Source of the DNA: Streptomyces yatensis
GTDB taxonomy: Bacteria; Actinomycetota; Actinomycetes; Streptomycetales; Streptomycetaceae
Direction of reading: 5' to 3'
DNA length: 64,000 nt
NCBI RefSeq assembly: GCF_018069625.1
Contig: NZ_CP072941.1
Coordinates: forward strand, 3,348,001 to 3,412,000
In this document: piece by piece, positions 52,745 through 61,775 of the stretch
Numbering within the stretch: position 1 is the first letter of the stretch
How the letters are laid out: each line of letters begins with the position of its first letter
Notes under the pieces: model-generated
The model's database searches: none
What the model was told of the DNA's origin: nothing
Seen by the model: only the letters and a program-made list of their open reading frames with translations
Made by a program: the position numbers and the translations under genes

Positions 52745-53904
52745 GAGGCCTCCTCGTCCAGCTCCGTACCGGCGTCGATGTCCTGGGTCGCGTCGAGGCC
52801 GAAGGTGTGGGCGGGGTTCCAGTGCAGGACGACCTCGGCGCCGGGGACGAGCCGGGTGTCACGCTCGATGTTCTGCTCGTAGACGGTGATCTCGGGGCAG
52901 CCCGGGGTGGTGATGAGGTACTGGGTGGAGACGCCGATGAAGCTGGAGTCGGCGATCCGCCCGGTGAGCCGGTTGCGGCCCTCGGGGATGGTCCCGGCGT
53001 CCTCGGCGTGGGCCAGGGTGATCTTCTCGGGACGCACGCCTACCAGCAGTTTCCCTCCGGTGCGGACGGGAGCGCTACATCGGTCGGCGGGCAGCGAGAG
53101 CTTGCCGCCGGCGGCGGCGAGGACGAGGTCGCCGCCGCTCTTGTCGGTGATCTCGGCCTCGATGAGGTTGGAGGTGCCGAGGAAGTTGGCGACGAAGGTG
53201 GTGCCGGGGTTCTCGTAGAGGTCGGCGGGGGCGCCGCGCTGTTCGACCCGGCCGCCGTTCATCACCGCGACCGTGTCGGCCATGGTCATGGCCTCCTCCT
53301 GGTCGTGGGTGACATGGATGAAGGTGATGCCGACCTCGGTCTGGATGCGCTTGAGCTCCAGCTGCATCTGACGGCGCAGCTTGAGGTCGAGCGCGCCCAG
53401 CGGTTCGTCGAGCAGCAGCACCCGGGGGTGGTTGATCAGGGCGCGGGCGACGGCGACGCGCTGCTGCTGGCCGCCGGAGAGCTGCTGCGGCCTGCGGCGG
53501 GCGAAGTCGCCGAGCTGCACCAGCTCCAGCATCTCCTCGACCTGCTTCTTCACCGACTTGATGCCGCGCCGGCGCAGTCCGAAGGCGACGTTCTCGAAGA
53601 TGTCGAGGTGCGGGAAGAGGGCATAGCTCTGGAAGACCGTGTTGACGGGCCGCTTGTGGGGCGGGAGGGCGGTGATGTCCTCATCGGCGAGCCGGACGAC
53701 GCCGCTGGTGGGCTCCTCCAGTCCCGCGATCATGCGCAACGTGGTGGTCTTGCCGCAGCCGGAGGCGCCGAGCAGGGCGAAGAAGGAACCGGCGGGTACG
53801 TAGAGATCGAGCGGCTGGACGGCGGTGAAGGACCCGTAGGTCTTGCTGATCCCGGTGAGACGGACGTCGCCGCCGGCGGCGGGGGTGGCAGTGGGGTCGG
53901 TCAT
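52741..53904 (-). CDS. potA: Spermidine/putrescine ABC transporter ATPase PotA
   Basis: The ATP-hydrolysing subunit of the polyamine importer. The 387 residues contain Walker A GASGCGKTT, Q-loop FQSYALFPH, ABC signature LSGGQQQRVAVARAL, Walker B VLLLDEPLGALD, the H-loop His in FIHVTHDQEEAM and a C-terminal TOBE domain (about 290-370; VGVRPEKITLA). The start ATG 53904 lies 20 nt after the potD stop, and its stop overlaps potB. Confidence 0.95.
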   Translation of the reverse strand: MTDPTATPAAGGDVRLTGISKTYGSFTAVQPLDLYVPAGSFFALLGASGCGKTTTLRMIAGLEEPTSGVVRLADEDITALPPHKRPVNTVFQSYALFPHLDIFENVAFGLRRRGIKSVKKQVEEMLELVQLGDFARRRPQQLSGGQQQRVAVARALINHPRVLLLDEPLGALDLKLRRQMQLELKRIQTEVGITFIHVTHDQEEAMTMADTVAVMNGGRVEQRGAPADLYENPGTTFVANFLGTSNLIEAEITDKSGGDLVLAAAGGKLSLPADRCSAPVRTGGKLLVGVRPEKITLAHAEDAGTIPEGRNRLTGRIADSSFIGVSTQYLITTPGCPEITVYEQNIERDTRLVPGAEVVLHWNPAHTFGLDATQDIDAGTELDEEAS

Positions 53905-53924
53905 GGGGGGGCTTCCCTCGTCTG

Positions 53925-55175
53925 TCAGGCGCCGGTGAGCTTGGCGAACTTTTCCTCGAAGGCGGTCTCTTCCTCGCTCGACAGCGAGCGGAAGGCATGG
54001 GACTTGGCGGTCATCTCCTCGTCGGGGATGATCAGCGGGTTCTCCGCCAGGCCCTTGTCGATCTTCGCCAGCTCATCGCGGACCCCGTCGACCGGACATA
54101 CGTAGTTGATGAAGGCGGCGACCTTCGCGGCGTTCTTGGGCTCGTAGTAGAAGTCGATGAGCCGCTCCGCGTTCTTCTTGTGGCGCGCCTTGTTCGGGAT
54201 CAGCAGGTTGTCGGTGGAGGTCATGTAGCCGGCCTCCGGGATGGCGAACTCCACCTGCGGCTTGTCCAGTTGGAGCTGGACCAGGTCGCCCGCCCAGGCC
54301 ACGCACGCCGCGATGTCGCCCTGGCCGAGGTCGCCGGTGTACTCACCGCCGGTGAAGCGGCGGATCTGCCCGCGGTCGACGGCCTTCTGAATGCGGGCGA
54401 GGGCGGCGTCGTAGTCGTCGGCGGTGACGCTCTCCGGCCGCTTGCCCATGTCGAGGAGGGTCAGCCCGACGGTGTCGCGCATCTCGGTCAGCATGCCGAC
54501 CCGGCCCTTGAGCTTCGGGTCCTCCAGGAGCTGCGAGATGGAGGTGACCTTACGGCCGCCGGTGGCCTTCTTGTTGTACGCGATGACGGCGGGGATGCCG
54601 GTCCAGGTGTAGGAGTAGGCGCGGCCCGGGTCCCAGTCGGGGGTGCGGAAGCCCTCGGCCAGGTTGGCGTAGGCGTGCGGCAGGTTGGCCGCGTCCAGCT
54701 TCTGCATCCAGCCGAGCCGGATCATGCGGGCGGCCAGCCAGTCGGTGACGCAGATGAGGTCGCGGCCGGTGCTCTGGCCCCCGGCGAGCTGCGGCTTGAT
54801 CTTCCCGAAGAACTCGACGTTGTCGTTGATGTCCTCGGTGTACTTCACCGCGATACCGGTGCGCCGCTGGAACTCCTCCAGGGTGGGGTGGCGCTTCTTG
54901 TCCTCGCTGATGTCCATGTACTCCGACCAGTTGGAGAAGTTGACCTTCTTCTCCTCGTCGGAGTGGTCGTCGGAGGCGTTGTTCGTCCCGGTGCGCCCCG
55001 CGGGCGGGATACCGCAGCCGCCGAGCGCCCCGAGCCCGCCGACGGCGATGGCCCCGGCGCCTCCCGCGCGCAGCAGGGAGCGGCGGGTGAGCGCCATCCG
55101 GCCGCTGGTCATGGAGCGCCGTATCGCGGCGATCTGCGGTGGGGACAGGCTCTCGGACTCGTGCCGTGCTTCCAT
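53925..55175 (-). CDS. potD: Spermidine/putrescine-binding lipoprotein PotD
   Basis: The extracytoplasmic polyamine receptor. The 416-residue precursor has twin arginines at 31-32 (TRRSLLRAG), a Gly/Ala hydrophobic stretch and a lipobox GALGGC with Cys54, so Tat export and lipidation are likely. The mature protein shows VNFSNWSEYMD, DLICVTDWLAARMIRLGW and GIPAVIAYNKKA, typical of PotD/PotF-like proteins. The N-terminal tail before the twin arginines is long; ATG at residues 22 or 27 are alternative starts. It heads potD-potA-potB-potC-oxidase. Confidence 0.92.
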   Translation of the reverse strand: MEARHESESLSPPQIAAIRRSMTSGRMALTRRSLLRAGGAGAIAVGGLGALGGCGIPPAGRTGTNNASDDHSDEEKKVNFSNWSEYMDISEDKKRHPTLEEFQRRTGIAVKYTEDINDNVEFFGKIKPQLAGGQSTGRDLICVTDWLAARMIRLGWMQKLDAANLPHAYANLAEGFRTPDWDPGRAYSYTWTGIPAVIAYNKKATGGRKVTSISQLLEDPKLKGRVGMLTEMRDTVGLTLLDMGKRPESVTADDYDAALARIQKAVDRGQIRRFTGGEYTGDLGQGDIAACVAWAGDLVQLQLDKPQVEFAIPEAGYMTSTDNLLIPNKARHKKNAERLIDFYYEPKNAAKVAAFINYVCPVDGVRDELAKIDKGLAENPLIIPDEEMTAKSHAFRSLSSEEETAFEEKFAKLTGA

Positions 55176-55255
55176 AAGCTGTGCCTTTCGAGGGTGTCGG
55201 CCGGTGGCGGCCGGCCGAGGCCACGCGGGGGTGGCCGCACATTCAGGTCTGTCGG

Positions 55256-56776
55256 TCAGGTCTGTCGATCTCCGAAGACCGTGCGGTGCCAGTCCTTGCG
55301 GACCACTGCGGTGTTGTCGAACATCACGTGCTTGACCTGCGTGTACTCCTCGAAGGAGTACGCCGACATGTCCTTGCCGAAGCCGGAGGCCCGCACACCG
55401 CCGTGCGGCATCTCGCTGATGATCGGGATGTGGTCGTTGATCCACACGCACCCCGCCCGGAGCTCGCGGGAGGCGCGGCCCGTCCGGTAGACATCGCGGC
55501 TCCAGGCGGAGGCGGCGAGACCGTAGGGGGTGTCGTTGGCGAGCGCGATGCCCTCGTCGTCGCTGTCGAAGGGGACGACCACCAGGACCGGGCCGAAGAT
55601 CTCGGACTGGACGATCTCGCTGTCCTGGGGCGCGCCGGTGATGAGCGTGGGCCGGTAGTAGGCGCCCTTGGCGAGGTCGCCGCCCGGGATCTCGCCGCCG
55701 GTGACGACGGTGGCGTAGCCGCGGGCCCGGTCCACGTAGCCCGCCACGCGGTCGCGCTGGGCGTGGGAGACCAGCGGGCCGAGGTCGGTGTGCGGATCGA
55801 AGGGGTCGCCGAGCCGTACGGACGCCATGAGTTCGGCGACGGCCGCGACGAACGCGTCGTACAGCGGGCGCTGGACATAGGCGCGGGTGGCCGCGGTGCA
55901 GTCCTGTCCGCTGTTGATCAGCGCGCCCGCGACGGCGCCGTGCGCGGCGGCCTCCAGGTCCGCGTCGTCGAAGACGACGAAGGGCGCCTTGCCGCCGAGT
56001 TCGAGATGGATCCGCTTGACGGTGGAGGTGGCGAGTTCGGCGACGCGCTTGCCGACCGCCGTCGATCCGGTGAAGGAGGTCATCGCCACCGCGGGGTGGG
56101 AGACCAGCCATTCGCCCGCCTCCGGGCCGGTGCCGCTCACCACGTTGATCACGCCGTCCGGAAGGCCCGCCTCCGTGGCCGCCTGCGCGAACATCAGCGA
56201 GGTCAGGGGCGTCAGTTCGGCGGGCTTCAGCACGATGGTGTTGCCTGCGGCGATGGCCGGGAGGACCTTCCAGGCCGCCATCTGGAGGGGGTAGTTCCAG
56301 GGGGCGATGGAGCCGATGACCCCAATGGGCTCGCGGCGGATGTACGAGGTGTGGTCACCGCTGTACTCGCCGGCGGCCTTGCCCTCCAACTGGCGGGCGG
56401 CGCCCGCGAAGAAGGAGACGTTGTCGATGGAGCCGGGCACATCGAACTCGGTGCTGAGCTTGATGGGCTTGCCGCACTGCAGCGACTCGGCGTGGGCGAG
56501 GTCGTCGGCCCGCTCGGTGAGTACCGCGGCGAAGCGGTGCATCGCGTCGGACCGCTCGCCGGGGGTGGCGCCCGCCCATGCGGGGAAGGCGGCCTCGGCC
56601 GCGGCCACGGCCGCGTCGACATCGGCCGCACCGGCGAGCCGGTAGCCGAACACCTGCTCGCCGGTGGCCGGGTCGACGACCTGATGCGTGCCCTCGGAGC
56701 CGCCCTGGCGCAGACGGCCCGCGATGTACTGGGCACCGTCGGCGAACCGCTCCGTCACGTCGAACCGCTGATCCAT
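55256..56776 (-). CDS. Gamma-aminobutyraldehyde-type dehydrogenase
   Basis: A 506-residue NAD-dependent aldehyde dehydrogenase of the YdcW/PuuC group, likely oxidising 4-aminobutanal (or its gamma-glutamyl form) to GABA. Catalytic Cys293 is in NSGQDCTAATRAYV and the Glu in IHLELGGKAPFVV; cofactor motifs are IAPWNYPLQMAAW and FTGSTAVGKRV. A paralogue lies at 61776. ATG 56776 follows GGAGGAG. It lies 80 nt before potD in the same direction, so it is probably the first gene of the polyamine operon. A 21-bp palindrome at 56865 lies upstream. Confidence 0.9.
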   Translation of the reverse strand: MDQRFDVTERFADGAQYIAGRLRQGGSEGTHQVVDPATGEQVFGYRLAGAADVDAAVAAAEAAFPAWAGATPGERSDAMHRFAAVLTERADDLAHAESLQCGKPIKLSTEFDVPGSIDNVSFFAGAARQLEGKAAGEYSGDHTSYIRREPIGVIGSIAPWNYPLQMAAWKVLPAIAAGNTIVLKPAELTPLTSLMFAQAATEAGLPDGVINVVSGTGPEAGEWLVSHPAVAMTSFTGSTAVGKRVAELATSTVKRIHLELGGKAPFVVFDDADLEAAAHGAVAGALINSGQDCTAATRAYVQRPLYDAFVAAVAELMASVRLGDPFDPHTDLGPLVSHAQRDRVAGYVDRARGYATVVTGGEIPGGDLAKGAYYRPTLITGAPQDSEIVQSEIFGPVLVVVPFDSDDEGIALANDTPYGLAASAWSRDVYRTGRASRELRAGCVWINDHIPIISEMPHGGVRASGFGKDMSAYSFEEYTQVKHVMFDNTAVVRKDWHRTVFGDRQT

Positions 56777-56864
56777 CGCGCTCTCCTCCGCCGGTCCGCC
56801 CCAACGAGGCGCGGCGTAGCTCCAACCGGAATTGAAGGCCGATCCTGACAGAGAGCCTTCGCTT

Positions 56865-56912
56865 CAACAAGGGATTCCGTTGTTGTTTTTTGATTTCGCG
56901 ACGGATTCAGTG
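56865..56912. promoter_or_regulatory. Candidate operator upstream of the polyamine operon
   Basis: 56865-56885 (CAACAAGGGATTCC then GTTGTTG) is a 21-bp palindrome with one mismatched pair. Its GATTCCGTTGTT core recurs inverted near 63315. A second element, ACGGATTCAGTG at 56901-56912, differs at one base from ACGGAATCAGTG at 63318-63329. Both lie 89-136 bp upstream of the dehydrogenase start. The 255-bp gap 56777-57031 also contains repeated GGTCCGG blocks near 56979-57025 and no gene. Confidence 0.6.
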
Positions 56913-57031
56913 ATCAGAGCGGCTCCGGCGTCACCGTTTCCGCGCCGGATCCCGGTCTGGACCGACGGTTTGGACAGCCGGTCCGGACGCCCGGCCCGGA
57001 AGCCGACCGGACGCCGGTCCGGACCGCCGCT

Positions 57032-57454
57032 CTAGAAGATGGAGTCGAGGGCGGCGTCCACCGCCAGGATGTAGATCACCGGGAGCACCATGCCGATGAT
57101 TCCGCAGACCAGACCGGCGGTGGCCGAGCCGCCGTTGTTCGCCTGCCCCCGGCCCACCTTCCCCTTGCCTATGGCGCCGAACGTGATCGCCAGGACGCCG
57201 AGGATGACCGCGAAGACCCACAGGACGTAGGTGATCCCGCAGACCAGGCCGACGATGCCGCAGACCAGCGCGGCCGTGCCCATGCCGTTGTTCGGCTGCG
57301 TCGGCATCCCGGCCGCCCCCGGGTAGACGGGCGGCGCGGCGGGGTAGCCGGCGCCGGGGTACTGCGGTGGCTGGGCCGGTGGCGCGGGCGTGGCGTAGGG
57401 ATTGGCCTGGGGGTCGTACGGATCTGGCGGTGGGCCGGGCATGGAGCTGGACAT
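57032..57454 (-). CDS. DUF4190 small membrane protein, 140 aa
   Basis: A Pro/Tyr/Ala-rich cytosolic N-terminus (1-60, YPGAGYPA-like repeats) followed by two hydrophobic hairpins: ALVCGIVGLVCGITYVLW with VFAVILGVLAITFGAIG, and TAGLVCGIIGMVLPVIYIL. This is the DUF4190 pattern, in which an (x)GI(x)G(L/I) helix pair repeats. Function is unknown; such proteins are common in Streptomyces. ATG 57454 has GGAGGGGAG upstream. A larger paralogue follows at 57608, so the two are a tandem duplication. Confidence 0.8.
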   Translation of the reverse strand: MSSSMPGPPPDPYDPQANPYATPAPPAQPPQYPGAGYPAAPPVYPGAAGMPTQPNNGMGTAALVCGIVGLVCGITYVLWVFAVILGVLAITFGAIGKGKVGRGQANNGGSATAGLVCGIIGMVLPVIYILAVDAALDSIF

Positions 57455-57607
57455 CGGTGGTCTCCCCTCCTGGTAAACGTCCGGCAATGTTATGGGCATG
57501 CCGCATCCCGGGACAGCTCGATCGCCCAGGTCGGCGCCGCTGTCGACGGCGGCTGTCGGTGAGGGGTGGGAGTGAGCTGGAAGGCCCGTGGCGTTGCCGG
57601 AGGCGCG

Positions 57608-58546
57608 TCAGCGGCCGATATCGGCGAGCGGGAGCACCGCCGCGCTCGAGACATCGGCATAGCCCGGATCGTCACCGCTGTCCGAGCCGTCGTCCGTGGC
57701 GATGTAGACAAAGATCATGACGACGCTCGCCACCACGGCGACCACCCCGAGGATCACCCCGGCGAGCGCCGAACCGCCGTTGGTCGCCTCGCCGCTTGCC
57801 GCCCTGGTGCGGCCGAGCGCCCCGAAGACGATCGCGAGCACACCGAGGACGATGCCGAGCAGGATGCTCGGGGAGAGGACCAGGCCGATGATGCCGAGCA
57901 CCAGGGCGGCCGTGCCATGGCCGTTGTTCGGCACATACGTCCCGCCCGGCCAGCCCTGGCCGTAGGTCCCTCCGGGGTAGGCGGCGCCGGGATAGGCGGT
58001 GCCCGGATATCCCGAGCCGGAGTACCCCGCGCCGGGGTGGGCGGTGCCCGGGTAGCCGTAGCCGGGATGGCCCGCCACCCCGCCGTACGGGGACTGCGTG
58101 GGGGGCGCCTGCCGGCCGTATCCGGGCCGGCCGTATCCCGTCGGTCCATAGCCCGCCGAGCCGTACGGCCCGGCGGCCGGGTAGGCGCTGGGCGTGCCCG
58201 GGCCGGTCGGCGCGGGCGGCGGCGGGGGCACCGCGCCCGGCGCGGCCATGGGGCCCGGCGGGGGCGGTGGAGGGGGCGGGGGCGTCGGGCCCGGCGTGGC
58301 GGGATAGGAGGTGAGGGTCGGCTGCTCGGCCACCGGGGGGCGGGGAGCCGGTATCCCTTGTCCGTCCGCCGCCTTGTCCATCGGGGCCTTGTCCATCGCC
58401 TTGTCCCTCGGGGCCTTGTCCATCGCGACCCGCTGCGCCGGTGGAGCCCAGGGATCGCGCTCGAGCGGTTCGGGCTGCCTCGGCTGCCCGGGCCACCGTG
58501 GCTCATCCCGCGCCTGCGGCTCGGACGGGTCGTGCTGGTCGGCCAT
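57608..58546 (-). CDS. DUF4190 membrane protein with Pro/Gly/Tyr repeats, 312 aa
   Basis: A larger paralogue of the preceding DUF4190 gene. A 195-residue cytosolic tail contains MDKAP-type repeats (about 42-60), a proline run, then GY(P/G)-rich repeats (PGYGYPGTAHPGAGYSGSGY and similar). The C-terminal DUF4190 part has AALVLGIIGLVLSPSILLG, VLGVLAIVFGALG and a final hydrophobic helix VILGVVAVVASVVMIFVYIA. Start ATG 58546 with GGGGGAG. It is divergent from the deaminase gene. Function is unknown. Confidence 0.8.
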   Translation of the reverse strand: MADQHDPSEPQARDEPRWPGQPRQPEPLERDPWAPPAQRVAMDKAPRDKAMDKAPMDKAADGQGIPAPRPPVAEQPTLTSYPATPGPTPPPPPPPPPGPMAAPGAVPPPPPAPTGPGTPSAYPAAGPYGSAGYGPTGYGRPGYGRQAPPTQSPYGGVAGHPGYGYPGTAHPGAGYSGSGYPGTAYPGAAYPGGTYGQGWPGGTYVPNNGHGTAALVLGIIGLVLSPSILLGIVLGVLAIVFGALGRTRAASGEATNGGSALAGVILGVVAVVASVVMIFVYIATDDGSDSGDDPGYADVSSAAVLPLADIGR

Positions 58547-58658
58547 GGAGCTCCCCCACAAAGACGTCCGCCCATGCTACGGCCTGTGGCGAGCCCGTCG
58601 GCGACACACCATACGATGACCGGATCCCGCCGTGGGCGGGCGTCTCCCGGAGGTTTCG

Positions 58659-59681
58659 TTGACCGATCTGACCACCTTCATCGCCGGGCTGCCCAAGGCC
58701 GAGCTCCATGTGCACCACGTGGGGTCCGCGTCCCCGCGCATCGTGGCCGAGCTGGCCGCCCGGCACCCCGACTCCAAGGTGCCCACCGACCCCGAGGCCC
58801 TCGCCGAGTACTTCGTCTTCCGGGACTTCGCGCACTTCATCGAGATCTATCTCTCCGTGGTGGACCTGATCCGCGACGCCGAGGACGTCCGGCTGCTGAC
58901 CTACGAGATCGCCCGCGACATGGCCCGGCAGAACATCCGCTACGCCGAGCTGACCGTCACCCCCTACAGCTCGACCCGGCGCGGCATCCCGGACACCGCC
59001 TTCGTGGAGGCGATCGAGGACGCCCGCAAGGCGGCCGAGTCGGAGTTCGGCACGGTGCTGCGCTGGTGCTTCGACATCCCCGGCGAAGCCGGTCTCGAGG
59101 CCGCCGAGGAGACCGCCCGGATCGCCTGTGAGCTGCGCCCCGAGGGGCTGGTCGGCTTCGGCCTCGGCGGCCCGGAGATAGGGGTGCCGCGCCCCCAGTT
59201 CAAGCCGTACTTCGACCGCGCCATCGCCGCCGGGCTGCGCAGCGTGCCGCATGCGGGCGAGACCACCGGACCGCAGACGATCTGGGACGCCCTCATCGAG
59301 CTGCGAGCCGAGCGCATCGGCCATGGCACCAGCGCCGTCCAGGACCCGAAGCTGCTCGCCCATCTCGCGGAGCACCGCATTCCGCTGGAGGTCTGCCCGA
59401 CCTCCAACCTCGCCACGCGCGCCGTCGCCACGCTCGACGACCACCCCCTGAAGCAGATGGTCGACGCCGGGGTGATCGTCACGATCAACAGCGACGACCC
59501 GCCGATGTTCGGCACCGACCTCAACACCGAGTACCAGGTCGCGGCCCGGCTGCTGGACCTGGACGCGGCGGGCGTCGCGGCGCTGGCGAAGAACGCCGTC
59601 GAGGCGTCCTTCCTGGACGCCGAGGGCAAGGCGCGGCTCGCCGCGGAGATCGACGCCTACACGGCGGTCGCGGGCCGATGA
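58659..59681 (+). CDS. Adenosine-deaminase-family enzyme, possibly aminodeoxyfutalosine deaminase
   Basis: A 340-residue amidohydrolase-fold deaminase. Zinc ligands H17 and H19 are in ELHVHHVGSASP; the catalytic region includes VPHAGETTGPQTIWDAL, ERIGHGT, EVCPTSNL and the zinc-binding Asp in SDDPPMFGTDLNTEY. True adenosine deaminases usually read HxHLxG with a Leu or Asp before the second His; the HVHHVGS form is one I associate with the 6-aminodeoxyfutalosine deaminase of the Streptomyces menaquinone pathway, from memory. The start is TTG 58659, with GGAGG 5 nt upstream; an ATG at 58632 lacks this. It overlaps the diesterase gene by 4 nt. Confidence 0.85.
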   Translation: MTDLTTFIAGLPKAELHVHHVGSASPRIVAELAARHPDSKVPTDPEALAEYFVFRDFAHFIEIYLSVVDLIRDAEDVRLLTYEIARDMARQNIRYAELTVTPYSSTRRGIPDTAFVEAIEDARKAAESEFGTVLRWCFDIPGEAGLEAAEETARIACELRPEGLVGFGLGGPEIGVPRPQFKPYFDRAIAAGLRSVPHAGETTGPQTIWDALIELRAERIGHGTSAVQDPKLLAHLAEHRIPLEVCPTSNLATRAVATLDDHPLKQMVDAGVIVTINSDDPPMFGTDLNTEYQVAARLLDLDAAGVAALAKNAVEASFLDAEGKARLAAEIDAYTAVAGR

Positions 59682-60367
59682 GGGCGGCGGGGGCGCGCTG
59701 CGTCCCGGTCGGCCACCGCGGCGACCCGTATGTGTGCCGTGAGAACACCCTGCCCTCGATCCGCTCCGCGGTGGGCGCGGGGGCGGGCGCGGTCGAGATC
59801 GACGTACGGCTGACCCGGGACGGCGTGCCGGTGCTGCTCCACGACGCCACACTGAAGCGGCTGTGGGGCCGGGACCGGCCGCTGTCCGCGCTGACCGCCG
59901 ACGAGGTGCGGCAGCTGACCGGCGGGGGCGTCCCGACCCTGCGCGAGGCCCTCGCGTGCGCCGGCTCCACCCGGCTGCTGATCGATCTGCCGGACGCGTC
60001 GGCCGCGCCCGCCGCCGTCGCCCAGGTGCGGGAGAGTGGGGCGGGCGACCGGGTGTACTACTGCGGCGCCCTGGCGGCCCTGCACGCCGTGCGCCGCGCG
60101 GAGCCGGACGCCGAGATAGCGCTGACCTGGACCACCCTCGCCCCGCCGGCCCCGGCACTGCTGGCCGCGCTGCGCCCCCGGTGGCTCAACTACCGCTTCG
60201 GGCTGGTCTCCCGGGAGCTGGTCGCCCGCCATCACGCCGACGGGCTGCTGGTCTCCGCCTGGACCGCCGACACCCGCCGGTCGATGTCCCGGCTGCTGCG
60301 GGCGGGCGTCGACGGGATCACCACCAACCGGGTCGGCGCCCTGGCGGCCCTTCTGCTCAGCGGCTGA
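59678..60367 (+). CDS. Glycerophosphodiester phosphodiesterase family protein
   Basis: A 229-residue GDPD, which hydrolyses glycerophosphodiesters to glycerol 3-phosphate and an alcohol. Conserved residues are visible in GHRGDPYVCRENTLPS (catalytic His13), VEIDVRLTRDGVPVLLHDAT (metal Glu/Asp and second His) and the C-terminal GVDGITTNRVG. No signal peptide, so cytosolic. The ATG overlaps the deaminase stop (ATGA), so translation is coupled. Its stop abuts the stop of the opposing lipoprotein gene. Confidence 0.9.
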   Translation: MRAAGARCVPVGHRGDPYVCRENTLPSIRSAVGAGAGAVEIDVRLTRDGVPVLLHDATLKRLWGRDRPLSALTADEVRQLTGGGVPTLREALACAGSTRLLIDLPDASAAPAAVAQVRESGAGDRVYYCGALAALHAVRRAEPDAEIALTWTTLAPPAPALLAALRPRWLNYRFGLVSRELVARHHADGLLVSAWTADTRRSMSRLLRAGVDGITTNRVGALAALLLSG

Positions 60368-61678
60368 TCAGCGACTGGCCGCGCGGCGGGCGGCGGCGCC
60401 GCCCACCCACAGGTCGTTGCTGCCCGCGATGACGACCTTCCCGTCGGCGCGGGTGGTGATGGCCGAGGGCAGCGCATCGCCGCAGCCGAGCTCGGCCCGC
60501 TCGGCGTCCGCGCCGAAGCCGGACCACACCACGCCGCAGAAGAGGTGGTCCCCGCTGCGGAGGCCGAGGAGCACCAGCGCGCCCGAGCCGTCGACGCTCG
60601 CGCCCCGGATCCGCCCCTCGCCGAGCGCCGAGGTATCCTCGACCCTCCAGTGCAGGCCGTCCGCGCTGGTCAGCACGGACGGCCGGTCGGGCTTGCCGTA
60701 GTCCTCGCGGCCGCCGTAGGACCGGGCGCCGTAGGCGATCCACCGGCCGTCGTGCCACAGCACGCCGCTCACCGGGGCGTAGCCGTGCAGCCGGGGGGTG
60801 AGCGCGGCCCGCCAGGTGCGTCCGCCGTCCGTGGACGCCCAGACCGGCAGCCGCGGCCGCCCCTGGCCCAGGGCGTTGCCGCCGATGGCCACGATCCGGC
60901 GGCCCTCGGCGGCCATGGCCAGCACGCCCGTCCTGGTGAGGGAGGCGCCCTGAGCGTCGGGCGATTCCGCGCCCTGAGCGTCGGGCAGCTCCGGGAGCCG
61001 CTCGCGCCGGACGGTCCTCCCCCGGTCCGTGGAGGTCCAGACCGTCGGTATGGGCCGCCGCTTCTCGGTCACCGAACCGCCGAGGACCAGCCGCTCGCCG
61101 CTGCGCACCATGACGGCCGCGCCGCCCGGGTCCCGGGCGCCCGGTTCGGCATCCGGATCCGGTTCCACGGGCGGGACCTTCAGGTCGGCCAGCCGGTGGA
61201 CGCGCCCCGAGCGGTCGAGGCGCGAGAGGGACGTACCGGCCGCGTACACCGAGCCGTCCTCGCCGGGCAGCACCGCCCTCCCGGCGAGCCCGCCGCCGCT
61301 CCAGCCCTCGGCGCCGTTTCCCGGAGCCATGTCCCCGGGCACCTCGCCGGGGGTGGCCCCGGTCTCCGGCGCCGGATCGAGCGAGAGCTTCGTACAGGCC
61401 GCGTCGCCGGTCCAGTTGACGCCCACGTCGCGGTGGCCGTTGCTGTACGTGCCGAGGCCGAGGACGCAGTCGCCGTACGGCACGAGCGCGTCGAGCCCGT
61501 GCTCACCGCCGCTGTCCTTGCTGATGGCCGGGTACTGCACCGCCCCGGCGTAGTGCCGGAACCCCAGCTCGGACGCGGCCGTGCCGCCCGGCTTCTGCTC
61601 GCCGCAGCCCGCGACGGCCGGCAGGATCGCGACGGCCGCCGCGATCCACCGACGTCCGGATTTCCCCCACTTGGTCAT
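60368..61678 (-). CDS. Lipoprotein with predicted beta-propeller (BNR/sialidase-like repeats)
   Basis: A 436-residue lipoprotein: signal peptide with RRWIAAAVAILPAVAGC (Cys25) and an extracytoplasmic beta-rich domain. Repeated Asp-box-like elements occur (TDRGRTVRRERL, STDGGRTWRAAL, TSADGLHWRVED), typical of six-bladed BNR propellers seen in sialidases and photosystem assembly factors. No sialidase active-site set is evident, so it may bind rather than cleave. A PDAQGAES/PDAQGASL duplication near residue 230-243 is a short tandem repeat. ATG 61678 has AGGA upstream. Confidence 0.8.
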   Translation of the reverse strand: MTKWGKSGRRWIAAAVAILPAVAGCGEQKPGGTAASELGFRHYAGAVQYPAISKDSGGEHGLDALVPYGDCVLGLGTYSNGHRDVGVNWTGDAACTKLSLDPAPETGATPGEVPGDMAPGNGAEGWSGGGLAGRAVLPGEDGSVYAAGTSLSRLDRSGRVHRLADLKVPPVEPDPDAEPGARDPGGAAVMVRSGERLVLGGSVTEKRRPIPTVWTSTDRGRTVRRERLPELPDAQGAESPDAQGASLTRTGVLAMAAEGRRIVAIGGNALGQGRPRLPVWASTDGGRTWRAALTPRLHGYAPVSGVLWHDGRWIAYGARSYGGREDYGKPDRPSVLTSADGLHWRVEDTSALGEGRIRGASVDGSGALVLLGLRSGDHLFCGVVWSGFGADAERAELGCGDALPSAITTRADGKVVIAGSNDLWVGGAAARRAASR

Positions 61679-61775
61679 GACAGGGGATCCTGCCATGACC
61701 AACTGACAACCCCGGCACGGGAATCGGCCGGGATCAGCCGGGAACGGCCCGGAATCGGCCGGGGACGGCCCGGGG

